A stretch of 25,604 bases of DNA from JAAYJG01 sp964450305 (lineage in GTDB: Bacteria; Bacillota; Clostridia; DSM-8532). The notes beneath the pieces are model-generated. The model worked only from the letters and a program-made list of their open reading frames with translations, did no database searches and was not told where the DNA came from. Both the position numbers and the translations under genes were made by a program. Location: contig CAYVFB010000044.1 of NCBI GenBank assembly GCA_964450305.1, positions 1 to 25,604 on the forward strand, given 5' to 3'. Shown in pieces: positions 15,906 through 24,804 of this stretch (its first letter is position 1; each line of letters begins with the position of its first letter).

Positions 15906-17492
15906 TCATATGCTTTGAATGGTGTCCTCACGGGCGATATAAGTTCCCCCCATTGCTTCTTCACCAACTTCCATCGCATAGCTTTGAATAACCAACCGTA
16001 CCTTCGGAAAAATTCTTTTTTTCACAATCACAGCCCCTTCGCCCGGTGTTTTCAAAAACCCTGCAATGCTTAAGCGCTCGGCTTCCAAATTTCGAATCTC
16101 TTCCTGAACCTGGTGTAACGCATAACGGGTTTTTTGTAGGATGGAGCTTTCCACGCCCTTACTATCGGGTTTTTTCAGGAGCATTTTGAGCTTCGCAAGC
16201 TGCTCTTTTTTTTCACGAACGAGGAACATGATCTCCTCTATTCTTGCCAGCAGGGTATCGCGGTCGAAGCCGCGAACGACGATTTGCGTTCTGGTTTCCA
16301 TCCAGTTGCCAATATTCGCGCTTTCCACCTTGATATCAGTATCGATGATGCCTCCCACGATCTGTCCTTTGGGAGAATCTACGATGAGCTGCCGGGCACG
16401 GACGGAAGAATTCCGAACATAGAATCCCACAAATACGCTTCCTTCACAAAAGACCTCCACATCAGAAAGGAACTTCACATAGAGGTTCTTTTTGCAAAGG
16501 ATGCGTGCACGATTTTTTCCGGCAACGCCACCTCTGATGTAAATATTACCATCCGTACTTTCGATGGTATTCACTCCACCAATGCCATACTCGCCGGATA
16601 TCTCGATATCTTTTCCGGCGCGAACGCTGAAATTTTCTTCCACGCTTCCTTTAATGGACACATATCCGTTGAAATTAATATTTCCGGTATTAAAATCCAC
16701 GTTTCCTTTCAGCTCAAGAACATCATAAACCGCAATGCTTTCCTCCCTGTAGTAAACAGCGCCGGTTTTCAGAGCGTAGAGGACATCCTTACCATCGCCC
16801 CTGACCAGTTCAACCGATGTATGATCGTAATGCAGGGGGTACAGAATTCCTTCTTCAGGTAATATATCGGTTCCCATCACGCTTTTGCCGGGGATGCCAG
16901 GCACCGGATCGATTCGCTCCCCGAGCCAATCCCCGGCCTGAACCTTTTGAATGAGGTTCAGGTCATAATGATCTACTTTTCCGTGTTCAACCATGGTCGG
17001 TTTCGGCTGGGTTACTTCATACATTTTTACAATAGAATCAGAGCCTGGCATTGGTTTCAGCCCCTGAGCGATCAGAATGGGCTCGTTTGGCTTCAGATCG
17101 GCCTTCAGGCAATCCAGATTGATACCGTATGTGACGCCGGCTTTAATCAGGGCGTCCAATACCTTGGGGATCAGTTCTTTGCGGGATTCCCGCTCAAGCT
17201 TTTCGGCCGTCATGTTCAACGTGACGTAAGCCTCAAGATAGTCGCCGGATATTCGAACACTTATTTTTTCCTTCTCAACACCAAAAAGCTCGGGACCGTA
17301 AGGGGCTTCAAGCAATGCTTTTCGAACAGTCTGAAAGCTTTTGATCTCAAGGGATGGAATCTGCTTCAGTAATTCTGCAAAGCTGTCGGGAGACCTTCCT
17401 TTTTTAAATGTTTGGATATAATAACCGTCATTCGCATGAGTAATCAAAATTGTATCGTCGCGATAGATTTCTCCCAATAAATTCACCCCCAT
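15906..17492 (-). CDS. FapA-family (DUF342) polymer-forming-like protein
   Basis: About 528 residues. The N-terminal region leads into a long beta-helix-like core (about 230-420; LELKGNVDFNTGNINFNGYV, GSVEENFSVRAGKDIEISGE, GGIIDTDIKVESANIG) and then a coiled coil (about 425-490) and a short beta tail. This is the FapA/DUF342 layout. Members in other bacteria link to flagellar assembly or cell-surface regulation; no flagellar gene is near. The start is uncertain: a GTG at 17513, the ATG at 17492 used here, or a TTG at 17477, which alone has a good Shine-Dalgarno (GGGGGTGA). It follows the acyl-CoA synthetase-like gene by 69 nt (48 nt from the GTG) and is probably the last gene of that operon. 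Confidence 0.85.
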   Translation of the reverse strand: MGVNLLGEIYRDDTILITHANDGYYIQTFKKGRSPDSFAELLKQIPSLEIKSFQTVRKALLEAPYGPELFGVEKEKISVRISGDYLEAYVTLNMTAEKLERESRKELIPKVLDALIKAGVTYGINLDCLKADLKPNEPILIAQGLKPMPGSDSIVKMYEVTQPKPTMVEHGKVDHYDLNLIQKVQAGDWLGERIDPVPGIPGKSVMGTDILPEEGILYPLHYDHTSVELVRGDGKDVLYALKTGAVYYREESIAVYDVLELKGNVDFNTGNINFNGYVSIKGSVEENFSVRAGKDIEISGEYGIGGVNTIESTDGNIYIRGGVAGKNRARILCKKNLYVKFLSDVEVFCEGSVFVGFYVRNSSVRARQLIVDSPKGQIVGGIIDTDIKVESANIGNWMETRTQIVVRGFDRDTLLARIEEIMFLVREKKEQLAKLKMLLKKPDSKGVESSILQKTRYALHQVQEEIRNLEAERLSIAGFLKTPGEGAVIVKKRIFPKVRLVIQSYAMEVGEEAMGGTYIAREDTIQSI

Positions 17493-17561
17493 TTTATATG
17501 TACCACGAACCACACATACTAAAGCAAATTCTGGTACAAGAGAAATAAGAACATTTGCCTG

Positions 17562-19100
17562 CTAACCAATTCTCTGCAGTTGTTTCCGATCAAGTTTGCC
17601 CAAAGGTGTACAGGGCATGCTTTCAACAAATACGATTTCCCGGGGAGTCTGGAACCTCGCTATACGGGTACGAAGCCATTCAAACAGCTCTTCCTGGGAA
17701 ACAACGGAGTTTTCCTGAAGAAGAATAAAGGCTTTTAAGCGCTGGCCGAAGTTTTCGTCGTTTACACCAATAACTGCCGCTTGCGCAATCTGTGGATGGG
17801 ACGCAAGAATCCGCTCGACCTCGGCTGGAAATACGTTCTCACCACCCGATACGATCATGTCATCCGCTCGTCCACAAAGAAAATAACGGCCGTTTCGATC
17901 GCGGTACCCCATATCTCCGGCTAATATCCAGGAAGACTTTTTGTTTCTCATGGACCAGCGGGTTTTCACGTAAAAACCTCCAGTTTTTCCGGTGGGTACT
18001 CTTTTGCCCTGCTGATTTAATATCTTCAGCCGTACACCGGGAATTTTTCTGCCAATCGTATCTGAAGCAGCCCTTAAATCCTGCGGGGTGGCAATCGTGG
18101 TCAGCCCCGCTTCTGATGTGCCATACAGGTTATATAGAGCATCCCCCAGTTTTTCGAGTATTTCCGCTGCGGATTCCGGATTTAGCTCCGAGCCGCCAGA
18201 TGCAATGCAGGTTAGAGATTTCAGGTATTCCGTGTTATACCTCATCATTTTATAAACCATCAGGGGCACCACCACCGTTGTATCTGCATGGTGCTCATGA
18301 ATCAGCTTACAAGCATTTTCGGCATGAAAGCTTCGCTGAATGAGGATTTTTTTGCCCAGAAGGATAAACAGAAAAAGAGTAGCCAGACCATAACCATGGT
18401 AAATGGGTACCGCGATATAGGTTGCTCTGCAGTCAGATAGCTTCAGCCGGGTCAGCATGGCGATACAAGGGTTTAGATAATTCAATGCGGAGGGCTTATG
18501 CACTGCGGTTTTAAAATTGCCGGTCGTCCCTCCTGTCAGTATCACCAGGTTCCCCAGCGAGGTTCTTTTCAGTTTTTCTTTCCGCTCTGTTGGTATAACG
18601 CAGAGGGTATTCACGGCAGGCAGTGTATCATGGTATGCAGGAATTTTATCTTTTGCATAATCGGACTGTTCCACCATAGAGCATAGTTCATCGTCATACA
18701 CCAAAAAGTCGAAGCGATAATGGTTTAGAAGCAGTTGAAACTGCACAGGGCTCATTTCGGCATTCAACAAATAAATACTGGCACCAAGCCGGGACACTGC
18801 AAAGAGTGCCTTCACCAGCGAAGCATGGTTCTTGCACAGGAAAGCAACCCTTTGCCCCTTTTCCAGGTGATATCGTTCCTTCAGGATGAACGAAAGGGTT
18901 TGTACCTGGCGGAGCAAGGTGTCATAATCCAGGGTTTCCCGCTCATCAACCAGGGCGGTTTGGCGGCCATGGGTTTGAGCCGCATAATATAAAAGCGCCA
19001 TCAGGTTCACCCCATGCCGGAGCATGGCGGACAGCAGCCTGAAGAACCCCTTTGGGCAGAGTAAACCTATTGCCTTTAACGCAGGAATGAACTCAAACAT
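17562..19100 (-). CDS. AMP-binding acyl-CoA synthetase-like enzyme
   Basis: A 512-residue member of the ANL adenylating superfamily, which activates a carboxylic acid with ATP and usually passes it to CoA. Core motifs in order are VILTGGTTGNFKTAVH (phosphate-binding loop, lacking the usual Pro before Lys), NLYGTSEAGLTT, AGDMGYRDRNGRYFLCGRAD, MIVSGGENVFPAEVE and the C-terminal TPLGKLDRK with the catalytic Lys. The frame opens 50 codons earlier, but that part lies inside the SDR gene. The ATG ending at 19100 has AGGGAG 7 nt upstream and gives the family start. It overlaps the SDR stop by 8 nt, so the two are translationally coupled. A fatty or aryl acid is the likely substrate. Confidence 0.88.
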   Translation of the reverse strand: MFEFIPALKAIGLLCPKGFFRLLSAMLRHGVNLMALLYYAAQTHGRQTALVDERETLDYDTLLRQVQTLSFILKERYHLEKGQRVAFLCKNHASLVKALFAVSRLGASIYLLNAEMSPVQFQLLLNHYRFDFLVYDDELCSMVEQSDYAKDKIPAYHDTLPAVNTLCVIPTERKEKLKRTSLGNLVILTGGTTGNFKTAVHKPSALNYLNPCIAMLTRLKLSDCRATYIAVPIYHGYGLATLFLFILLGKKILIQRSFHAENACKLIHEHHADTTVVVPLMVYKMMRYNTEYLKSLTCIASGGSELNPESAAEILEKLGDALYNLYGTSEAGLTTIATPQDLRAASDTIGRKIPGVRLKILNQQGKRVPTGKTGGFYVKTRWSMRNKKSSWILAGDMGYRDRNGRYFLCGRADDMIVSGGENVFPAEVERILASHPQIAQAAVIGVNDENFGQRLKAFILLQENSVVSQEELFEWLRTRIARFQTPREIVFVESMPCTPLGKLDRKQLQRIG

Positions 19101-19947
19101 CCTGTTGCTCCCTTCTCTTTTCGGTGAGGCTGGTGAAGGCTTCATGAACCCTGCGAAATAAAACCGAAGCAACTTGTCCGGAAAAAAGCCACCATGGCCT
19201 GAAAATCCTTCGTTTCGAAACCATTGCCCTGATGATGATTTTCGCAGCATGCTCCGGGCTCATCCCAGGCATTTTTTGATACTCCGTTGTCGGCAGGATC
19301 ATGGGCGTTTTTACCAGGGGGAAATAAACAGAGGATGTTAAAATTCCAGAGCCGTGTAATTCGGGCGCGATGGAACGAAACCAGATGTCAAAAGCCGTTT
19401 TTGAAGCCAGGTAAGCGGACCAGCGAGGGATGGGCAACAACAAAACACTTGTCGAGGAGATGTTGATGACTTTCCCCCGTTTTTCACAGAGCAGGGGGAT
19501 CAGTGACAAAAGAAGTTCCACGGGTGCTAAATAGTTCACAGCCATTGTTCTGGTAAAGTCATGGAACCGATCCAGTGAATCATAAATGGAGCGCCGGATG
19601 GATTTCCCGGCATTGCTGATAAAGAAATCCGGCTTTTCGGGTAACTGCTTCAAAAAGCCAATCAGTTCTGCAAGCTCGTCCCGGTTGCGCAGGTCTGCGC
19701 AAAAAATACTTACTCTGGCGTTTTCTTTTTCAATTTCTTCCTTGATTGAAATCAACTTGTCCTGAGAACGGGCAACGAGTACCAAATGAACTGAAAAACC
19801 TGCAAGAGCATAAGCAAGGCTAGCCCCGATACCGGAACTGGCGCCGGTAATCAGAATGGTCTTTCCGGCAAGCTTGTTCTTAAGCTTTTCTTTGTTCATA
19901 AATACCGGAGGAAACAGTATATGTTCCAAAAGACCGTATCGATGCAT
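19093..19947 (-). CDS. Short-chain dehydrogenase/reductase
   Basis: A 284-residue classical SDR. Signatures are the cofactor loop ITGASSGIGASLAYAL, FCADLRNRDEL, ISNAGKSIRRS, INISSTSV with the catalytic Ser, and YLASK with Tyr and Lys. Arg after the second strand (VARSQDK) favours NADP(H). The C-terminal tail is hydrophobic then basic (FSGQVASVLFRRVHEAFTSL), which may touch the membrane. GAGG lies 6 nt before the ATG ending at 19947; the ATG six codons upstream lacks a Shine-Dalgarno. First gene of a probable operon with the acyl-CoA synthetase-like gene. Together they would reduce and activate a fatty-acid-like substrate, but the product is unknown. Confidence 0.88.
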   Translation of the reverse strand: MHRYGLLEHILFPPVFMNKEKLKNKLAGKTILITGASSGIGASLAYALAGFSVHLVLVARSQDKLISIKEEIEKENARVSIFCADLRNRDELAELIGFLKQLPEKPDFFISNAGKSIRRSIYDSLDRFHDFTRTMAVNYLAPVELLLSLIPLLCEKRGKVINISSTSVLLLPIPRWSAYLASKTAFDIWFRSIAPELHGSGILTSSVYFPLVKTPMILPTTEYQKMPGMSPEHAAKIIIRAMVSKRRIFRPWWLFSGQVASVLFRRVHEAFTSLTEKRREQQDV

Positions 19948-20234
19948 ATTCTTCCTCGTCTGCATTCTTTTATTACAACAAAAGCAATTGATTTGCAGGT
20001 TGTACCCAGGGTTGGGCAGGGGCTCATCTTTGACTCGTTATTTCTATTTTAACCCAACGCTTCATGCCTTTCAAGACTCTTCATTTCAAACGATACCACG
20101 TCCTGCCTGACAGGCCTCACAAGTTCATACAGCCGGCAATATGACCTGTTAACGGGTCATCGGTTACTGTTCACCCCCCCACTAATAAGTTCATAAGTAG
20201 CTTCAGAGGTATGTGTTTTATCTGAGCTTAGCGA

Positions 20235-20297
20235 TGTCATCCTGAGTACAGCAAAGGATCTTGTCGGGAGTAATGCGAGATCCTTCACTTCGTTCAG
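20235..20297. repeat. Dispersed palindromic element (tgtcatcctgag type)
   Basis: It begins tgtcatcctgag, runs to aaggatct (20254-20261), and after 16 bases returns with agatcctt (20278-20285) and a cacttcgttcag tail. This is the pattern of the small palindromic repeats scattered between genes in many bacteria, whose translated frames give strings such as SFAVLRMT, visible here. The right arm is degenerate compared with the left. Confidence 0.7.
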
Positions 20298-20422
20298 CAA
20301 GCTGCGCTTGCTTATCTGTGAACAGTCCTTCATGACCCAGGTGTCGCCAAACGACACGAAACCCAGGCAGGTTTCACAGGAGTAACGGTCACCGTATCTT
20401 TTTTGGACATACAACGAATGGA

Positions 20423-20451
20423 TTGAAAAGTTTCTCTGCCTGTAATAAAAT
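20423..20451 (+). promoter_or_regulatory. Promoter of the duplicated nucleotidase gene
   Basis: TTGAAA (20423-20428), 17 bp, TAAAAT (20446-20451). It leaves a leader of about 118 nt before the ATG at 20577. Confidence 0.55.
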
Positions 20452-20576
20452 ATAGCAGTCAGGTCTATTTCATCTTTGTTATTATTGGGCCTGTTCCCCC
20501 AAATGCTCATTAGAAGTTTAAGAGTTTTTGGGTAAGGAAAAGCCGAATCATTCGAGGGAGTGAAAGGAGAAAAGGT

Positions 20577-23500
20577 ATGAGAGCGAAGAAACTACTGGTA
20601 TTGTTACTGAGCATGTGTATGATTCTGACGATGAACCTGTTCGTGCAGGCGGATGAAGGAACTACACCGGCTGCCACACAAAATAGCGCGGTCACCATCA
20701 CCATCGTACATACCAACGATACCCATGCCAGGGTGAAAGAAGGCGACGGAATAGGCTTTGCAAAAATTTCCGCGCTGGTCCAAAGCATTAAGCAGGAAAA
20801 CCCAAACACACTGGTGCTCGATGCAGGAGACACCTTCCACGGGCAGACCATTGCCACTTTGAACAAAGGCGAAAGCATTTTACAGATCATGAATGCTATT
20901 GGCTATGATGCGATGACTCCCGGCAATCATGACTTTAATTACGGTTATGACAGGCTGGTCGAGCTGGACGGTCTTACAAGTTTTCCAACCCTTGCGGCCA
21001 ATGTGAAGAAGGCTGACGGGACCGACCTGTTCACCCCCTATATGATCAAGGAAATCGCCGGATTGAAGGTAGGCATCTTCGGCCTGGCTACTCCGGAAAC
21101 CACCTATAAAACCCATCCAGACAATGTGAAGGGCCTGACATTTACCGATCCCACGGCTGCTGCCGCTGAAATGACGGCGTTGTTAAAGGATCAGACCGAT
21201 ATCATCATCTGCCTGGCTCACCTGGGAATGGATGCTGCATCGACGGATACCAGCACAAAGGTTGCCGAAGCAGTGGATGGAATTGATCTGATCATCGACG
21301 GCCACAGCCATACGGTTCTTGAGCAGGGTCAGATGGTTGGGGATACACTGATCGTCAGCACCGGCGAATATGATAAAAACCTTGGTACTGTTGAGCTGAC
21401 GGTTGCTGAAGGAAAGATTGCAGAAAAGAAGGCTTCTTTGATCTCGAAGGACAAGGTTGCCGAGATTGTACCAGATGAAACCATTGTAAAAACCATCGAG
21501 GAGATTGAAGCCGAACAGGCTGTCATTCTCAACGAAGTGGTCGGAAAAACAGAAGTGGATCTGCAGGGCGCAAGAGAAATGGTTCGAAAAGGCGAAACCA
21601 ACCTGGGCAACCTGATCACCGATGCCATGGTATCACTTACCGGGGCGGATTGTGCGCTTACCAACGGCGGCGGTATCAGGGCCTCCATTGCAGCCGGGAA
21701 TATCACCAAGGGTGACATCATCACGGTGTTGCCTTTTGGAAACTACATCGTAACAAAGAATGTTTCCGGTGCGGATATTAAAGCAGCTCTCGAGCATGGA
21801 ACCAGTGCTTACCCCGAACTGCTAGGCGGTTTCCCCCATGTTTCAGGTATTACCTATGTCATCGATACCAGCAAACCTGCAGGCGACCATGTGGTTGATA
21901 TCAAGGTGCAGGGTAAACCGCTGGATCTGAATGGTTTATACACCCTGGCGACCAACGACTTTATGGCAGCCGGCGGCGATAACTATACCATGTTTGCCGA
22001 TGATGCGATTCTGAACGAGTACAGCGGTTTGGATGAAGCCGTGATCACCTATGTGAAGGCCAAAGGAACCATTGCACCTGCAGTGGAAGGCAGAATTACA
22101 GCCAAGGCTGCTCCGGTTTCCATCACCATTGTACATACCAACGATACCCATGCCAGGGTGAAGGAAGGCGACGGAATAGGCTTTGCAAAAATTTCCGCGC
22201 TGGTCCAAAGCATCAAACAGGCAAACCCAAACACACTGGTGCTCGACGCAGGAGACACCTTCCACGGGCAGACCATCGCTACTTTGAACAAGGGCGAAAG
22301 CATTGCGGATATCATGAATGCGATTGGCTATGATGCGATGACTCCTGGCAACCATGACTTCAATTATGGTTATGACAGATTGGTCGAGCTGGACGGTATT
22401 ACAAGCTTTCCTATCCTTGCGGCCAACGTGAAGAAGGCTGATGGGACCGACCTGTTCACCCCCTATATAATCAAGGAAATCGCGGGATTGAAGGTGGGCA
22501 TCTTCGGCCTGGCTACTCCGGAAACCACCTACAAAACCCATCCAGACAATGTGAAGGGCCTGACATTTACCGATCCCACAGCTGCTGCCGCTGAAATGAC
22601 GGCGTTGTTAAAGGATCAGACAGATATCATCATCTGCCTGGCCCACCTGGGAATGGATGCTGCATCGGCGGATACCAGCACAAAGGTTGCCGAAGCAGTG
22701 GATGGAATTGATCTGATCATCGACGGCCACAGCCATACGGTTCTTGAGCAGGGTCAGATGGTTGGGGATACACTGATCGTCAGCACCGGCGAATATGATA
22801 AAAACCTTGGTACTGTTGAGCTGACGGTTGCTGAAGGAAAGATTGCAGAAAAGAAGGCTTCTTTGATCTCGAAGGACAAGGTTGCCGAGATTGTACCAGA
22901 TGAAACCATTGTAAAAACCATCGAGGAGATTGAAGCCGAACAGGCTGTCATTCTCAACGAAGTGGTCGGAAAAACAGAAGTGGATCTGCAGGGCGCAAGA
23001 GAAATGGTTCGAAAAGGCGAAACCAACCTGGGCAACCTGATCACCGATGCCATGGTATCACTTACCGGGGCGGATTGTGCGCTTACCAACGGCGGCGGTA
23101 TCAGGGCCTCCATTGCAGCCGGGAATATCACCAAGGGTGACATCATCACGGTGTTGCCTTTTGGAAACTACATCGTAACAAAGAATGTTTCCGGTGCGGA
23201 TATTAAAGCAGCTCTCGAGCATGGAACCAGTGCTTACCCCGAACTGCTAGGCGGTTTCCCCCATGTTTCAGGTATTACCTATGTCATCGATACCAGCAAA
23301 CCTGCAGGCGACCATGTGGTTGATATCAAGGTGCAGGGTAAACCGCTGGATCTGAATGGTTTATACACCCTGGCGACCAATGACTTTATGGCAGCCGGCG
23401 GTGACAACTATACCATGTTTGCCGATGATGCGATTCTGAACGAGTACAGCGGGTTGGATGAAGCCGTGATCACCTATGTGAAGGCCAAAGGAACCATATC

Positions 23501-23693
23501 TCCGAAGGTTGAAAGCAGAATCACCGCGAAAGATGGTTCGGTGAAGGAACCGCAGTATTACATCGTGAAGAAGGGTGACTGGCTGTGCAAGATTGCCAGG
23601 ATGTTCAACACCACCTGGCGTAAGCTGCAGGAGCTCAATCAGCTGAAAAACCCCGATCTGATTTTCCCGAACCAGAAGATCCTGCTGCCGTAA
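20577..23693 (+). CDS. Secreted tandem-duplicated 5'-nucleotidase/UDP-sugar hydrolase-like protein with LysM
   Basis: A 1038-residue exported protein. Residues 1-25 are a signal peptide (KKLLVLLLSMCMILTMNLFVQA). Two full copies of a UshA/YfkN-type enzyme follow, offset by exactly 475 residues (about 39-508 and 514-983). Each has a metallophosphatase domain with HTNDTHARV, DAGDTFHGQ, GNHDFNYGYD, LAHLGMD and DGHSHT, and a 5'-nucleotidase C-terminal domain with GETNLGNLITDAMVS, NGGGIRAS and LPFGN. The metal and substrate motifs are intact in both. A LysM domain (about 991-1038; YYIVKKGDWLCKIARMFNTT) ends the protein and should hold it on peptidoglycan. It would hydrolyse nucleotides or nucleotide sugars outside the cell to recover nucleoside and phosphate. 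GGAG lies 7 nt before the ATG. A strong terminator follows. Confidence 0.93.
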   Translation: MRAKKLLVLLLSMCMILTMNLFVQADEGTTPAATQNSAVTITIVHTNDTHARVKEGDGIGFAKISALVQSIKQENPNTLVLDAGDTFHGQTIATLNKGESILQIMNAIGYDAMTPGNHDFNYGYDRLVELDGLTSFPTLAANVKKADGTDLFTPYMIKEIAGLKVGIFGLATPETTYKTHPDNVKGLTFTDPTAAAAEMTALLKDQTDIIICLAHLGMDAASTDTSTKVAEAVDGIDLIIDGHSHTVLEQGQMVGDTLIVSTGEYDKNLGTVELTVAEGKIAEKKASLISKDKVAEIVPDETIVKTIEEIEAEQAVILNEVVGKTEVDLQGAREMVRKGETNLGNLITDAMVSLTGADCALTNGGGIRASIAAGNITKGDIITVLPFGNYIVTKNVSGADIKAALEHGTSAYPELLGGFPHVSGITYVIDTSKPAGDHVVDIKVQGKPLDLNGLYTLATNDFMAAGGDNYTMFADDAILNEYSGLDEAVITYVKAKGTIAPAVEGRITAKAAPVSITIVHTNDTHARVKEGDGIGFAKISALVQSIKQANPNTLVLDAGDTFHGQTIATLNKGESIADIMNAIGYDAMTPGNHDFNYGYDRLVELDGITSFPILAANVKKADGTDLFTPYIIKEIAGLKVGIFGLATPETTYKTHPDNVKGLTFTDPTAAAAEMTALLKDQTDIIICLAHLGMDAASADTSTKVAEAVDGIDLIIDGHSHTVLEQGQMVGDTLIVSTGEYDKNLGTVELTVAEGKIAEKKASLISKDKVAEIVPDETIVKTIEEIEAEQAVILNEVVGKTEVDLQGAREMVRKGETNLGNLITDAMVSLTGADCALTNGGGIRASIAAGNITKGDIITVLPFGNYIVTKNVSGADIKAALEHGTSAYPELLGGFPHVSGITYVIDTSKPAGDHVVDIKVQGKPLDLNGLYTLATNDFMAAGGDNYTMFADDAILNEYSGLDEAVITYVKAKGTISPKVESRITAKDGSVKEPQYYIVKKGDWLCKIARMFNTTWRKLQELNQLKNPDLIFPNQKILLP
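20691..23531 (+). repeat. 1425-bp direct tandem duplication inside the nucleotidase gene
   Basis: Copy 1 (20691-22115) and copy 2 (22116 to about 23531) align with a constant 1425-bp offset and no indels. I count 38 differences from 20691 to 21243, mostly at third codon positions. From 21244 to 21955 (copy 2 22669-23380) I find none in 712 bp. A few changes follow before the copies diverge at their ends. Confidence 0.95.
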
Positions 23694-23720
23694 GAGCCGG
23701 CTTTAAAGTAATTAATTGAT

Positions 23721-23751
23721 CGTGTTTCCAGGCGAGTGCCTGAAATGCACG
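23721..23751 (+). other. Imperfect hairpin after the nucleotidase gene
   Basis: A stem with CAGGC/GCCTG around gagt, extended by CGTG/CACG across small bulges. It lies just before the terminator and has no T run of its own. It may protect the 3' end of the transcript. Confidence 0.35.
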
Positions 23752-23759
23752 AATAATCT

Positions 23760-23804
23760 CAGGGACAGAGGTGTACATTATGAAGCCTTTGTCCCTGTTT
23801 TTTT
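23760..23804 (+). terminator. Rho-independent terminator of the nucleotidase gene
   Basis: A 12-bp stem, cagggacagagg (23760-23771) with cctttgtccctg (23786-23797), with one G-U pair, followed by seven T. Confidence 0.9.
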
Positions 23805-23878
23805 CATATTTTTATTTTTCAACGCTTCTGCACCTCAGCAGTTTTTCACAATCCAAAGTATGCATCTTAGTTTTCGTA

Positions 23879-23887
23879 TGATATAAT
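23879..23887 (+). promoter_or_regulatory. Extended -10 promoter of the lipoprotein hydrolase gene
   Basis: TG at 23879-23880, one base, then TATAAT (23882-23887) form an extended -10 element. No good -35 is seen. It lies about 35 nt before the ATG at 23922. Confidence 0.55.
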
Positions 23888-23921
23888 TGAATCAAAAAAA
23901 GGTAAAGCTTTGGGGAGAATT

Positions 23922-24695
23922 ATGAGAAAAACAAATGCGATTAGAGCTGTTGTTATTTTTTTATCCCTTCTTGTTATATCCGGGTGCTCTCAGAATAATC
24001 GGGTTCCGGATGAGCCAAAGCAAGCGGATACAAACAGAAATAGCGAAATCTCAAGTGATAAGGAAGAAGGGATGATACAGATGGAAACAAGAGATTATGC
24101 CCAGCTTGATTATCTTGGGCATGCAAGCATCCGAATCATTACAAAAGAAGGCATTGTTATCTATGTGGATCCCTATTACGGAAAGGATTACAATGAGCCT
24201 GCAGATATCATTTTGATCACCCATGGCCATGGCGATCACAACCAGATCGGCAAAATAAAGAACAAGAATGAAAACTGCAAAATCATCAGCTGGAAGGAAG
24301 CTTTGATGGATGGACAGTACCAGTCCTTTGAACAAGCCGGTGTTAAAATACAGGCGGTAGCGGCATATAACAAGAACCATTCAAAGGACAGCTCGGTCGG
24401 CTTTGTTTTAGAATTTGACGGTATCAAGCTTTACCATGCCGGAGACACTTCAAAGATCGAAGAGATGAAAGAGCTGGCTGATTTAAGCCTGACATATGCC
24501 CTTTTACCCATGGACAATGTCTACAACATGGGTCCGCAGGAAGCAACCGAAGCAGCAGAGCTGATTCAGGCAAAATACTATATTCCGGTTCATACCGGCC
24601 CGGATGGCGTTTTTTCTGAAGAGAATATTGAACAATTCACCCCTAAAGGTAAAACTGTTGTAAAACCCAAAGAGTCCATACAATTGGGTGAATAA
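23922..24695 (+). CDS. Lipoprotein metallo-beta-lactamase-fold hydrolase (UlaG-like)
   Basis: A 257-residue lipoprotein. A signal segment with the lipobox VISGC (Cys22) is followed by a charged linker (23-58) and an MBL-fold domain. LGHASIRI, YVDPYYG and LITHGHGDHNQIG (His101, His103, Asp105, His106) provide the metal site, with YHAGDT and IPVHTG further on. The domain resembles the UlaG/UPF0173 group of metal-dependent hydrolases, which are normally cytoplasmic. Here the lipobox places it outside the membrane. GGGGAG lies 4 nt before the ATG at 23922; the frame opens at a TTG four codons earlier. The substrate is unknown. It sits between the nucleotidase and the peptidase/PqqD genes with its own promoter. 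Confidence 0.87.
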   Translation: MRKTNAIRAVVIFLSLLVISGCSQNNRVPDEPKQADTNRNSEISSDKEEGMIQMETRDYAQLDYLGHASIRIITKEGIVIYVDPYYGKDYNEPADIILITHGHGDHNQIGKIKNKNENCKIISWKEALMDGQYQSFEQAGVKIQAVAAYNKNHSKDSSVGFVLEFDGIKLYHAGDTSKIEEMKELADLSLTYALLPMDNVYNMGPQEATEAAELIQAKYYIPVHTGPDGVFSEENIEQFTPKGKTVVKPKESIQLGE

Positions 24696-24741
24696 GCCTA
24701 TATACCGCTGGCATGGAACAAATCTATACACACTATAGGTA

Positions 24742-24747
24742 TATAAT
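24742..24747 (+). promoter_or_regulatory. Possible -10 element of the peptidase-PqqD operon
   Basis: TATAAT at 24742-24747, about 58 nt before the ATG at 24805. The -35 region is poor, so an activator may be needed or the match may be chance. Confidence 0.35.
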
Positions 24748-24804
24748 TGGCGCAATCTATGAAAATCAGCAACCGATTACCAGGTTTAGTCTTCGGAGTA
24801 TGAC

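Larger units (their letters stand above)
19948..20576. other. Intergenic region with a palindromic repeat and a promoter
   Basis: 629 bp between the divergent SDR and nucleotidase genes. It holds a dispersed-type palindromic repeat at 20235-20297, a plus-strand promoter at 20423-20451, and a small dyad ATGACC/GGTCAT near 20139-20158. The minus-strand frame at 20157-20510 reads through the repeat and is not called. Confidence 0.65.

Noticed and set aside
20157..20510. Minus-strand open frame of 117 codons
   Set aside because: It translates the palindromic repeat (giving SFAVLRMT), which is a known artefact of such elements, and has no other support.
21329..23149. Twin 131-codon minus-strand frames inside the nucleotidase gene
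   Set aside because: They are identical because they are antisense shadows of the duplicated segment, not genes.
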